NCBI RefSeq assembly: GCF_042453785.1
Contig: NC_091674.1
Coordinates: forward strand, 24,754,001-24,818,000
Source of the DNA: Malus domestica
Lineage: Eukaryota > Streptophyta > Magnoliopsida > Rosales > Rosaceae
Reading direction: 5' to 3'
Length of the DNA: 64,000 nt
Part shown: one piece after another, positions 21,189 to 33,194 of the stretch
How the letters are laid out: every line of letters begins with the position of its first letter
Numbering within the stretch: the first letter of the stretch is position 1
Notes under the pieces: generated by a model
The model's input: the letters and a program-made list of their open reading frames with translations, nothing else
Told to the model about the DNA's origin: nothing
Databases searched by the model: none
Translations under genes and position numbers: made by a program

Positions 21189-23903
21189 GGAATTTAAGGG
21201 AGAGAAATGTCAAGGAGGTTTTCTCAAAAGTGAGATTTTTCGTGGACTCTTTGACACCTCATATTTTTTAGACAATATTTTTTATAATGTTTAATGCAAT
21301 TTTTTAATCTATAAAGTTTTTTAATTTTAAGTAATTAATTATAGGGGTAAATACGTTAGAGAGTAATATGAAAGTAAATTAGAACTTCAGGAAACATAAA
21401 TTAAAAAATTTGAATAAATTTTGTGAAAAAATGATAAAGTATTGTCAAACGGTCATATGACTTTAGATGTGAGTGATTTTTTTTAGTTATGATATTTTAG
21501 AGAATATATAAAAGATAAACGGTTGGATCGTTAAAATAAATTACAGAGTAAGCCTCCCAATAACTTATGTCAAAATATGTCTCCGAAACACCCCATATTG
21601 AAAACATGACTTCCATTTGTGTCAAAGCGTGGGTGCCCGGCGCTTTAAGATAAGTAATGTACACACATTTTTTCTTACAACTTGAAACTTCCAGTCACTT
21701 TCTTCTGCTAATAATAACTGTTTTTATTTTGTTATATTTTGGTAGTTTTGGTCTGTTGGCATCACTAGTCTATTTCGTAAACCAAACCGGATATCTTGAT
21801 AAAAAATGGCATGTATCCGACTTTTTTGCCTTATATGAAAATGTTACGACCACAGAATATTAAAATCGTGGTAAGTGGGCAGCCAGCCAGTCCTGTGGAC
21901 TTGTAAGAGAACGAAAAACCTAGAAAACAAAGAAAACCCTGGCCGCCGAAAAAGAAAGGGAAAAGAATTGAAATAGTAAACTGAAAGGCATTTTTTTAAT
22001 CGATAACGACAAACTAATACAAAGTACTGTTTAAATAAAAAGTAAAAGAAACGTCCACGAAGCTTGGAATTGAACTCGTGCTAGGACAACACTAAACACT
22101 AGAATCATTCAAAAACAACTGCTGTGTAAGGTGGTGTCTTTCAATCGATGTTGTTGTTGTTGTTGTTGTTGGGGTGGGTTGCCTCTTTTTGGGACTTCGT
22201 ATTCGGTTCTTCATTCTTTGTTGTAGTGTACTTGGTTTTTTTTGGATTGATTTATTAGCTTTTCTTATCTAATACAAGTTACTTTCGTTACCAGAAAATA
22301 AAGAAACTTGCTTCCATAAATATATGTTCATCTAGCCTTGTTTGACCAAATTTCCCTTTACTTAAATGCACAACATCGATAGTTCTATGTAGATATGTCC
22401 ATATTCTCTATTAGGCCAGGCCAAGGTGGATAGACTCGATGCGCCAACATTTCCTTTACTTAAATGCACACATCAATTGTCCAGTTTTAAATCGAAATTG
22501 AACCGTTAGGATTCTAAACTGCTAATATCGATTAAAAGATTAACAGTTGGAATAAAAAAAAAATTCTATTTTTAGAGAGTTTCCTTTGCTCTTATTCATC
22601 TCTCAATAGATATTTCTCTAATATTTATAAATAAAGACTAAACTTGAAGCTAAATAAGATTTGTGCTTATCACCTCATATTATTCTTGGGACATTATGGA
22701 TATTCACATGTCCCCAACTCCTTGCTGTTTGTTTCTACCTCAATTCCACAAATATATGCAAATGTTCAAGTCTTTGCATCCATCCGATAGTCAGATTCGT
22801 CATCCGTACTACAATTTTGAATTTTCTCCCGTCGAATTGGTTTGTCTCTGTCTGTAGAGTCTTGGGTACATGCAATTTCGCACGCACAACGTAGTTGCTT
22901 AAGGGATGATCTAATACCACTTGCAGTTGGCCCTATGCAGGTGACATTGTACATCTCCCCACATTAATCAAATCCTAAATCCCTCCCTCCTACCGTGGCA
23001 GAAGAGTAACTTATATGAATCAGGACGTGATGTGGTGATGAATCAATTTCATGTTAGTTCTTTTTCGACAGAATTTGTAAATTTATAAGTTGTGCAAGAT
23101 GTATTTGAATTCTATATTAAGAATAGTTGAGAAGAATGATTCTTTAGAGATAGGTGCTTGCAAATTTTCTTAACAACACTCACCTAATTTTAAACGATGA
23201 AATAAAACTCAAATTTCGAATAAGCCGGCATGTAAAAGGTAAGTGGCCTATTATTACAAAATAGACGGAAGGTCTTATAACACTACCCAAAAGGACAATT
23301 GGACTAATACTCCCATATTTTTAATTCAATGTCTAAAGTTTCAGTTGGGCCAAAATTTAGAAGAACACTTACATGAAATGAATTCACTACCACATGACGT
23401 CTCGGTCTAATAATGCAATATCATGAATTCTCTCTAAAAACGTCTTAGTAATGGTGAATCAAAGTAAGCCACCGTTAATTGTCCCAGTAGTACATTTTTC
23501 TAGCTTATAATAACTTGAAAATTTGATGTAGGAATTTGTTTCCAATTCTTTTGGTCATATGTACATGAAAAGTCTTTCTTCTTGAAAACGTGCATGGAAG
23601 TTATTTCAATCTTTTTTTTTTTATCTTCTTGAAAAAGTGCATTTTTTATAATTATAAAATATTGAATTATTTATCATAATACAATGGATGAACAAAAAAA
23701 AAAAAAAAAAAAAAACACAATCCAAAACCTCAATGTAAATATAACCATCAAAAGGTCCATCTATGTAGTTCTGCTTAAAAATATCACAAGGAATGAAAGA
23801 AAAAAAAAGTAGTAGGCCTTGATGAAAGACCATTCAAAAAGAAAAATTTACACGGGACAAAATTTCAAGATTGAAACCGTAACATCATGATAAGAGATAT
23901 TTA
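21189..23903. other. Spacer between the two divergent BIS copies, left part
   Basis: AT-rich, no gene seen. It includes the copy of the BIS-flanking repeat (21848-22045), a (GTT)n run at about 22152-22171, poly-A near 22553 and 23695, and the inverted partner of 11883-11930 at 21657-21710. Confidence 0.5.
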
Positions 23904-24492
23904 GGCCATCTCCAACTGATCCGGCCAGAGCGTCATAGGGCTAAAAATAGCCCAAAATGACACGAAAACTGTCTCCAACCGAGGGTTAGGCCAAACGGCT
24001 CGTGGACCCCATCGGGCCAAAAACACCAAATCAGGCCAACCGGCTGGCCCAAATGAGCCAGCCCCGAGCCGGCCCAAAATTCAAATGATGACGCTAGTAG
24101 CCGTTGGATTTGAATTTTTTTTTTCCGAAAAAAATTTTAAAAAATAAAATAAAAAATTCTAATTTTTTCTTATAAATACCTAAGCTAGCCGTAGTTTTTA
24201 AGTCGTAGTTTTTAATATTTAAGTTGTAGTTTTTGAATTTAAGTTGTAGTTTTTAAATTTAAGTTGTTGTAGTCTTTAAATTGAAATAATAAATTATGTT
24301 TGGCCCTGGCCCCTTGGCCCCCTCGGTTCGAGATGGTTTTTGGTCACAAGGTTATGTTTGGCCTATGGCCATTTAGCCCCTCGGTTGGAGATGGTATGAA
24401 ATATGACCTAATACTATTCATTAAAATATAATTTCTTGGAGGGCTATAAGGCTAAAGAGAGCCCTCTGGCCCTCCTTCGGTTGGAGATGGCC
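23904..24492. mobile_element. PIF/Harbinger-type MITE with TTA target duplication
   Basis: The 589-bp element begins GGCCATCTCCAAC and ends with its inverse GTTGGAGATGGCC. TTA stands on both sides (23901-23903, 24493-24495), the target of PIF/Harbinger elements. The terminal inverted repeats extend about 50 bp imperfectly (including the gccagag and tagccc words). The interior holds a short repeat, aagttgtagtttttaaattt-like, at about 24200-24280. No coding region. Confidence 0.85.
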
Positions 24493-25169
24493 TTAGTGCT
24501 AGCACTTTTAAACTACCATAACACATTTCCTCTAATTTCAAAGGGAACCTAAAATGTCCAATATATACGATATTATCTACATTAAAGGATAGGAGAGAGG
24601 AGGACTAAGTCGTACAATTGGCAGATCATAATAATTTGGTTCGATTTTTCGTTTTCACTTACTAGATTGTTATACTAAGTGGTGATATAATGAAAGCAAT
24701 AACTATGTTAATTCTAACTTATTTTTTCTAACCACCTTAACTCCACCACTTAAGGAGACCCTGAGAAGGTTTGGAAGTACGACTATTCGTGTATGTACAC
24801 CTCCGGAAAGCGAGCTAAAATACATGACAAAAGAGGTTCGTCTTCAATATTATGCATCTTAGTATTACAAGTATTTTAGCTGTTAAATTTGATTTTCATT
24901 ATTGTTAAATTTTTTATTTTTAATCTCATCCATTTATTTTACATATCACTAATTATGCATACCATTGAGAAATAATTGTGACAAAAGAGAAAATAATATA
25001 TCGAGAAGTTGATTCCAGAACTGTTGTAGCTAGGTTTTTTTTTTTTTTTTTTTTTTTTCAAACTTATGTTGTAACCTTTTGGGGTGAGTTGTGAGCCATG
25101 TCCCGAGTAAATCAAGCAAGCTGAGATACAAAAAGTAATTGGTTATGTAAGCAGCTTGGGGTAGACCTA

Positions 25170-25685
25170 TGTTGATGTACAAAATCAGTGAGGATTTTGG
25201 TACAACAGAAAGTGTTAAGTTTATGACCTTCGTTAGATTGCTTCGGTCACTAGTATGGATAAGAATGTAAATTGATAGAGATAGGGAAGCAAACACAAGA
25301 TGTACGTGGTTCACCCAGATTGGTTACGTCCACGGAGTAGAAGAGTTCTCATTAATTGTGAAGGGTTTACACAAGTACATAGGTTCAAGCTCTCCTTTAG
25401 TGAGTACAAGTGAATGATTTAGTACAAAATGACATTAGGAAATATTGTGAGAAAATGATCTCTATTTATAGAAGAGAGTTTCTAGTTTCATTCTAACATT
25501 GACACGTGTCGTGTTGTGATTGGTTTCTGATGTTGACACGTGTCGCGCTATAATTGGCTTCTGATGTCGACACGCATCGCGCTGTGATTGGCCTCCTGGT
25601 TGGAGGGAAACTCTTCTAGGTCCTTGACGGTATAACGTTGACCGGTGCTCAGTAGTTTCGATATTGGTCAAGTATAGTACAAACA
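25170..25685 (-). mobile_element. Solo LTR of the Tat/gypsy family seen at the right end
   Basis: The 516-bp block has ends TGTTGATG...TACAAACA and is closely similar to the LTR at 49809-50320 along its whole length (both include tgtacgtggttcacccagat). The flanks are accta (25165-25169) and aacta (25686-25690), a 5-bp duplication with one change. On the minus strand a TATA box (complement of 25463-25470) has the same place as in the other copy. No internal domains adjoin it. Confidence 0.87.
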
Positions 25686-26129
25686 AACTAGATCCTTCGT
25701 GTATATAACAGAACAGAGAATGTTTTCTGTTTTCCCCAGGCCAAGAGATGTTAGAGGAAGCCTAATGTGGACGGACAATTTGTTACTGTTTGTGGTCTAA
25801 AATTTCAACTTCTACTTCCAACATAGTATGTTAATAAAAACTTAAAATAATATATTAACATGTGCATGGTACGTAGGATGGCTTCCTCGTATATTGTCAT
25901 ATATATTTTATGTACTTTACTATATTGAGTTGAAACTTTCTATTGGACGAAACTGGGTAGTGGAAACTGTAAACGTACGTTGGGGTCGAAAAAGAAAATA
26001 TCCTAACCTTGAAGATTCCAAATTTGGAGTGCCTGCTGCTTACCGGAACCCTCTTTGCTGACTTTTTCAATCTGGTTAAGAGTCGACCCTCCACTAGAAA
26101 TCACGAGTTGAATATTATGTGTGCATTAA

Positions 26130-27157
26130 AATATGAGATATTTTGGATGCGGTCCTTAATTTTTAACATTCTTTTATTAAAACCTTAATATTATTCAAAG
26201 TTTGATCAAGGTCCCTTGACTTTGTACACCTCATTATATTACTATTAATATTTATATTTTTGTAGTTTTGACATTAATTATTTGATATTTTATGAGATTT
26301 ATAATCCTATAAATTTAAAATCCCTCATTATAATACTATTAGAAACGGTTACAATAAAAAAATTCAAACATTTTGATTGAATAAATGGATAAAAAATATG
26401 TAAAAATAAGAAATAATAAATGGCAAAAGAATGTATCCATAGTGTTAAAAAAATTGGTACATTTTACAAAAAAATTGGTACATTTCACATATAACAAAGT
26501 GGTACATTAATAAAGAAGAATGGGTACATTAGAAATAAATTAGGGTACAAATAAAAGATTAAAATTTATGAATACAAATGAATTTTTAAAAATATAGTCG
26601 CTAAAAGAAATTAGTACATGGGTACAAAATAAAATAAAAAGAAAATACTACAAATTTAAAAAAAAATGTTACAAATTAAAAGTGGGTACAAACTAAAAAT
26701 ATAAATATATGATACAAAGTTTAGGCATAAAACATAAATATACCATATGTAATTTTTCTATTATTGATTAAATATACAATGTCACGTGACAGTATATACA
26801 TGGGTACAAACACAAATAAAACTTTAAAAAATATGGGCACAAAAAGGAACTAATTTATGGGTACAAATTAAAAATGAAAAGAAAATTGGTACAAATTAAA
26901 AAATATTTGCAAATTAAAAATAGGTACAAACTAAAAATAAAATTATATGATGAAAAAATTTAGCCATAAATATAAATATACTAATTGTAACATTTTTAAC
27001 ATTAAAGGAATATATTTAAAAATAAAAATATTTTATTATTCAAATAATTAATGATGTTATTAATACCCAAGGACCTTGATCAAAAATTGAAAATGAATAG
27101 GATTTTAATCAATGGAGTAACAAAAAGAAGGATGTTAACCTAATTTTCCCTTAAAAT
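26130..27157. mobile_element. AT-rich TIR element (copy B) directly upstream of the second BIS promoter
   Basis: The terminal sequences (about 26140-26250 and 27040-27145) are inverted versions of each other, around ggtcctt...gatcaaggtccytg. The interior is full of gggtaca/tgtaccc words, as in the element at 17985-18760. A 23-bp direct repeat (25998-26020 and 27158-27180; core tcctaaccttgaagattcca) brackets it. The right copy is part of the BIS promoter, so the element sits about 45 bp upstream of the TATA box. Confidence 0.6.
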
Positions 27158-27202
27158 ATATCCTAACCTTGAAGATTCCACAAGTTAGTAGGATCTGTGA
27201 TT

Positions 27203-27213
27203 GCTATATAAGG
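27203..27213 (+). promoter_or_regulatory. TATA box of the second BIS copy
   Basis: gctatataagg lies 100 bp before the ATG at 27313, in sequence collinear with the intact BIS promoter (aactccccctctctt follows in both). The core promoter therefore survives although the gene is broken. Confidence 0.75.
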
Positions 27214-27312
27214 AATGGGTTAGTGCCATTCATTTTATCGCAACCTTTCAACTCCCCCTCTCTTCCAAGTTTCAACAAATCCCTACTATATATCTGCTCT
27301 TTAACTTGCTTA

Positions 27313-28892
27313 ATGGCGCCTTTGGTTAACATTCATGTAGAGCCTCCACATGCCAAAATCCTAGCCATTGGCACTGCAAATCCACCCAACATCTACTACC
27401 AAAAAGACTATCCTGATTTCTTGTTTCGAGTCACCAAAAATGAGCACAAAACATATTTAAGAGAGACGTTCGATCGCATTTGTAAGTATAATTTTTATAA
27501 GCACTACTCGTGCACATTTATACTGCACATGCACGAGATTACCTTATATTTATATGTAGGAAGAAAACATATCATGCATCAAATTGTATGAAAGTTTTTT
27601 AACCTCTCCATGAATTGACTTTGATCTTGAGTTGCAAACTATAACTCTACCAAATTATGAGCTAAAATGAATCACATCCCGGACTCAACGCGCCACACGA
27701 CGTGTTCATTTCAAAAGATACATTGTTATTAACGGAAGAAAATAGTCACTTTAGACATGTTACACAAATTAAATTGTGGCATCTCGGTCCAATAGTACAT
27801 TATCATATGTAAGTTTTTCTTCAAATTACATTGTATTAGTTGATGCACAAGGATATAAAACATGTCCTAACTTAATTACTAATTAACAGGTGAGAAGTCA
27901 AAAATAAGGAAGCGTTACTTGTATCTAACAGAAGAGATTCTAAATGCTAACCCGAGCATATATACCTATGGAGCCCCATCACTCGATGTGCGCCAAGACA
28001 TGTTGAACCCCAAGGTCCCAAAGCTAGGGCAACAAGCAACATTGAAAGCCATCAAAGAGTGGGGCCAGCCCATCTCAAAGATCACCCACCTCATCTTTTG
28101 CACAGCTTCTTACGTTGACATGCCAGGTGCCAACTTCCAACTGGTCAAGCCCTCGGCCTTAACCCATCTGTCACTAGAACCATGATCTATGAAGCTGGTT
28201 GCTATGCTGGTGCGACTGTCCTCCCCCTGGCCAAGGACTTCGCAGAGAACAACAAGGGTGCACGCATCCTTGTGGTGTGCGCCGAGATCACGACCGTGTT
28301 TTTCCACGGACTCACTGACACCCACCTTGACATACTGGTGGGTCAGGCTCTTTTTGCTGATGGAGCATCTGCTGTGATAGTTGGGGCTAATCCAGAGCCT
28401 GAAATTGAGAGGCCGCTGTTTGAAATCGTGGCATGCAGGCAGACGATCATACCTAACTCAGAGCATGGTGTAGTGGCCAACATTCGTGAAATGGGGTTTA
28501 ATTATTATTTATCGGGAGAAGTCCCTAAATTTGTTGGTGGAAGTGTTGTGGATTTTCTGACTAAAACTTTTGAAAAGGTTGACGGAAAGAATAAGGACTG
28601 GAACTCCTTGTTTTTCAGTGTGCACCCTGGTGGGCCTGCCATTGTAGACCAGGTGGATGAGCAATTGGGTTTGAAGGAAGGGAAGCTTAGGGCTACAAGG
28701 CATGTGTTGAGTGAGTATGGCAACATGGGAGCTCCATCGGTGCACTTTATTTTGGATGAGATGAGAAATAAGTCGATTGGGGAAGGCAAAGCCACAACTG
28801 GTGAAGGTTTAGAATGGGGTGTCGTGATTGGAATCGGATCGGGACTCACTGTCGAGACAGCCATACTGCGTAGTGAATCTATTACATACTAA
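27313..28892 (+). pseudogene. BIS: Second biphenyl synthase copy, broken by a 1-bp deletion
   Basis: Exon 1 (27313-27481, 169 bp) and exon 2 (27890-28892, 1003 bp) match the intact gene in structure, with the donor gtaagt splitting the Cys codon. Exon 2 is exactly one base shorter. The base is missing near 28150, after the codons for FQLVK, and shifts the frame to a stop at 28183-28185. Downstream the correct frame resumes from [10 protein letters not shown] to the end. Other changes fall at conserved places: TASC to TASY, GADF to GANF, VLRLAKD to VLPLAKD, and GIGPG to GIGSG. The catalytic Cys, His and Asn codons remain. The gene lies head-to-head with the intact copy, with 6.4 kb between start codons. 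Several conserved substitutions favour true decay over a sequencing error. Confidence 0.88.
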
Positions 28893-30339
28893 ATACTTGC
28901 ATGGAACGGTGTACACTGATTATGTATGCGAGAGAGTATAATTTGGAGGGCTTTGTTTGTTCCTCTTTTTTCTATGTAGTATGTTGCTTTGTCTGTTCTT
29001 GCTTTTTCTGTCCATGTCTATGTCTGTTAAAAAAAAAATGTATGTTGCTTCTGCATGAGGTAGAAGCAGCTTGCCGCCGCTGAACTTTTGCCAGCAACTA
29101 CCGGCGTGACAGCCATGTAGGAACCAAAACGGAAGAGGATTTACAAAGAGTCAAGCACAACCAAAATAACCCCACAAAAAAAAAAATAAAAAATAAAAAA
29201 ATCCACAGCAAAAATCAAACCTTCGAGCCCTGCAATTGACCAAGTGATCTAGATCCATACCCCCAACCACCACACTTACGAGAAGAGAACCAAGTTGACA
29301 CAACATGGATGTGGGGAGGGCTAAGGGGATGTGTAAAACACCCTTACTGCGACGGGGCGACATAACACTAGCCCAAATTTCTCGGCATGTTGTGTTGAAG
29401 CAAAGTGCAGTGGGGTAGAGATCTACATCCCAAATTGAGTTCAAAACTTGAAGATCTGATTTTTGGTAGGGATCGAAACTTCAACTTTCATTGAACAAGG
29501 AAAGCAGATACAAATTCTTTAATGAGCTAAGTTACGATTGATAGTTATAAAGCTTATCTCCCAGCTTAACCAACCGATTGACAACAAACAACTAACCATG
29601 GTTTACAATAACCCAACTAACAATTAACCGAGGTTACATATATCGACAAACTATTAACCCACAGTAAGAAAAATACAAGTAAAAATAACTAATATTGACC
29701 TACCAATAGAGGAATGCCAACTGGCATCCTACTATTTTTTAACACATGTTTTATTTATTTAAAAAAATAGTGGATATGTTACTAATTTTTCTTGAACTTT
29801 AGAAAACAAAAAATATATAACACATTTTTATTGGGTCAAATTTGAAAGTGAGTACGTAAAATACTTGAGTATTATCTATTTCTTCAAGTCCAAACTTTAA
29901 GTCTAAGTTCCCCATACGAATTCATCAATGAAATCAAAAGCAGGGCAAGATAGTGAACTGGAGCCAAGACTCACGAGTGTGCAGCCATATGTTTAAAACT
30001 TGAAGTTGCTCCTATAATTATGAATAGAGATGTTTTTCAATATCTTACAGTCTGGAGCCAACGAATTGAAAATTTTTGAATCGCTCATTTAAATCTCATG
30101 ATCTCGTTACTACATTTCACTAGTCCACTTTGCACAAATTTAAGGTTCATATTTTTCTCTTCCTCACTTGAACGATCTAGATCTGTCCGTTGGTTTGGAA
30201 CTGCGAGATCTAGAGAATCTGAACTCCTATACTACCGGAGAGACAGGTCGCAAGGATTTTAACTTGACACGTGTGATAATATCATTGGCCCGAATAAAAT
30301 TTTGTGTTTTATTTAGTACACAAGCGATCCGAATCACTT
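28893..30339. other. Intergenic DNA between BIS and MPC1
   Basis: The first 200 bases are the probable 3' end of the BIS copy. The rest is AT-rich with an A-rich run near 29175. A minus-strand open frame at 29151-29444 has low-complexity hydrophobic ends and no known domain. I see no gene. Confidence 0.5.
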
Positions 30340-30449
30340 AAGTCTACTTTGTTGTTGTTCTTCCTGGGGATCTGCCAGCCTGCCACCACAAATCCCCTCT
30401 CCCCCAATCGCCGATCGTCCCCAACTACTCCGGCTATTTCTCCGATAAG
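30340..30449 (+). other. Probable 5' UTR exon of MPC1
   Basis: A pyrimidine-rich, C-rich stretch ends in a donor (gataag/gtacgc at 30449-30450) and is followed by an intron up to the acceptor at 31096 (tttgcag). The coding start lies 11 bp into the next exon. The transcript start is not determined. Confidence 0.5.
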
Positions 30450-31107
30450 GTACGCCTCTCATACATATCTGACGTCATCGTCATCGTTTTCGTCGTCATG
30501 GTAGTTCGGTTTTGGGATTTTGGGAATTAGGGTTAGGGCCACGCTATGCCGTCTGTCTGAATTAGATGAATTTTCATATCGAAAAATTGATTTGTTTTTC
30601 GAGTGATTATTTCACTTTTCAATTGTTTTCCTAAACCCTAATATTTGACTGATGAAATTACTGTAATTTGATTATTATCAATTGGAATATAGTATTACTT
30701 TCTTTGAGTTAATTGAAGAATATTTGCAGAAATGTTTGAGGTTATTGAAAAATAATTGTAGAAATGTAAGAGAGTATTGAAAAATGTTTGGAATTAGGGT
30801 TATAGAAATGCTTGAGATTAATAGTGAAGCATTGTCTTAGCTGAGATTTTAGTAGCAAGTTCGATCATTTGAAACAAGAAACTATTTAGATCTAAAACAT
30901 GATAAGAGCTTTAAATCATGTAAAGTGGGGTTATGTAAAATAGTTTTTCGGTGCAGGATCGGAAGTTTCTAAGTAGGTTTGGCAGATTGACTTTGAAATC
31001 GTTATGTTTGTAATATACCGTACTCTGTATCTTGTCATTGTTGGAATCTCGTCGTCTCTTTTTTTTCTTTTTCTTATTGTTGTTCTGACTTTGCAGAGAT
31101 TGTAAGA

Positions 31108-31782
31108 ATGGCTTCGTTCCGAGCATTCTTGAACAGTCCAGTTGGTCCAAAAACAACTCACTTTTGGGGACCTGTTGCGAACTGGGGATTTGTTGCTGCT
31201 GTATGCTTCAGCCCTATGATTTCTTGCATAGAATGTATTTGAATTGAAATGCAATTCATGCATTTGTGACTAATTTGATCATACGGGTTTGATTTAATAG
31301 GGATTGGCGGATATGAACAAACCTCCAGAAATGATTTCTGGCAACATGACAGCAGGTCCAAAATAACTGGTTTTGAAAGATGTAGCTTAGTTTCAGTATC
31401 TAGTATGTGGCAGGATTATAACCGGGTTTGAATTTGTTTCTGCAGCAATGTGCGTTTATTCAGCATTGTTTATGAGATTCGCATGGATGGTACAACCTCG
31501 CAACTATCTTCTTTTGGCATGCCATGTCTCAAATGAGACTGTCCAACTCTATCAGCTCTCTCGCTGGGCGAGGGGTCAGGGGTAAGTAGCTAGCTGGTCT
31601 CGTCATCAATTTCAGAAAATCAATGATATATCTGTATTCAATTTAGTTGAGTTGTCAATTGCCATAACTTCTGACCTTCTGTGTCAAAATGAGTTAGCCT
31701 AAAACGCGCGAGGTTTGTTCTTGTTTACTTGCTTTATGATAGGTACTTGGCCCCGAAGAAAGATGAAGCTGCATCCGAGTGA
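31108..31782 (+). CDS. MPC1: Mitochondrial pyruvate carrier 1
   Basis: Four coding exons, 31108-31200, 31301-31355, 31446-31581 and 31743-31782, joined by GT-AG introns, give 324 bp and 107 residues, the normal size. The sequence shows family hallmarks: [20 protein letters not shown] at the N-terminus, the [10 protein letters not shown] loop, then [20 protein letters not shown] and [19 protein letters not shown]. Two or three short membrane helices are expected. MPC1 pairs with an MPC2-type partner in the inner mitochondrial membrane and imports pyruvate. The tail ends [10 protein letters not shown]. The gene is intact and converges with the WD-repeat gene, with 586 bp between stop codons. 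I saw no repeat inside its introns. Confidence 0.95.
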
Positions 31783-32368
31783 TTTGCTGCTGCTTTCATT
31801 CCCTTGCTCGTTCATTGTTTTTGTTGTGATTTTTACCGAAGACAGTGTTGATCTCGTTTAGGACGCATATGATACAGTTTGCTTTTGATATTACCTGAGC
31901 ATGTGGCCTTTTTTTGTTCATAATTGGTTGTTTTTAGTCAATTGTGTACCAGATGTCTCAAGCATAAACCAGTCGCTACTCGTTTCGACGGTGACGTTTG
32001 AAAGTAATAAGGAATTTCACGATGATGAATTCTAAGGCACTGAATATTGGTTCCGAACTTCAGATAGTGAGGACTGAAAACTTGCACTTTCATTGCAGCA
32101 GACCATCAGAAAATCACTTGCTACCCGAAACATAGGTTAAAGCAATTATCTTTGGATGCAAAAACTAATTTCGTTATAAGTTTAACACCAATCTGATTAA
32201 ATAGCAAATGTACCGGCTCCTGAAAGAGACGATTTACAACATTGTCAAAGTTTTCCTATCAAAATTTTGTCAGGCAGCAGAGGCCGAACATGCTCCACCC
32301 TTTTATGCGTGTTCGGCCTCTCTTCCCAGTTACGTGAACATATACTCCGTCCTTTGGCCCTAACGGGT

Positions 32369-33156
32369 TCACGACGTGCTATCAACATCTTCACGTTTTG
32401 GCCTTTTGCTACTTTTTTTCGATTTCAACTTCTTGCATCCACTCTCTTCAGAAGCTTCCTTCTCGCTTCCTTTATTTTCCTTGGACTTCTTCCTTTTCAC
32501 AGGTGGTGTTTCGCCGTCATCTCTCCTACCCAAACTGGATACTTCTTCCTTGTTTCTGCCTTTTGCTTTGGCTTCCTTCTTGCTTCCATTCTTTTTTTGA
32601 GATTTCTTCTTTTTCACAGGTCGTGTTTCCCCCTCATCTCTCTCAGCAAAACTAAGCTCATCATGCTGTAGCCGATCGGTTGGGGGATTGACAATTTCTG
32701 CTTCTGCAGAATAGAACGGAAAGCTTGTTGATAAAGTTTGGGAAAAAGTTACATGATATCACTACTTTCAGATATAGGAAATAGGAAAACACACCTTCAT
32801 CGGCAAAATTGGAGTCAAAAAGAACGTTTGACAAGTGCTGCTTCAGGTAAACCTGCACCATTCAACAAGAACAATTGGTCTAAAAGAATTGCAAAGTGAA
32901 GAGCATACATCATTCTTACTTGAGTATGCAAGAAACAATGAAATTTGGAGTCTATGCAATTATAAACATAAGATGTCATCAGGCTGGCTGGCCAATGCAG
33001 TCACATACCGCAGATAGTAATTGCCGCGTCTTCACATTCCAAAGGCGTAGGTAGCTATCCAATCCTAGAAGAAAGAATTTGAGGTCAGTGCATATACAGA
33101 TATTTTTGGTTTCCAAACAGTACTAACTACACCAATAAAGCTTAATGCGCGTGCGC

Positions 33157-33194
<38 letters not shown>

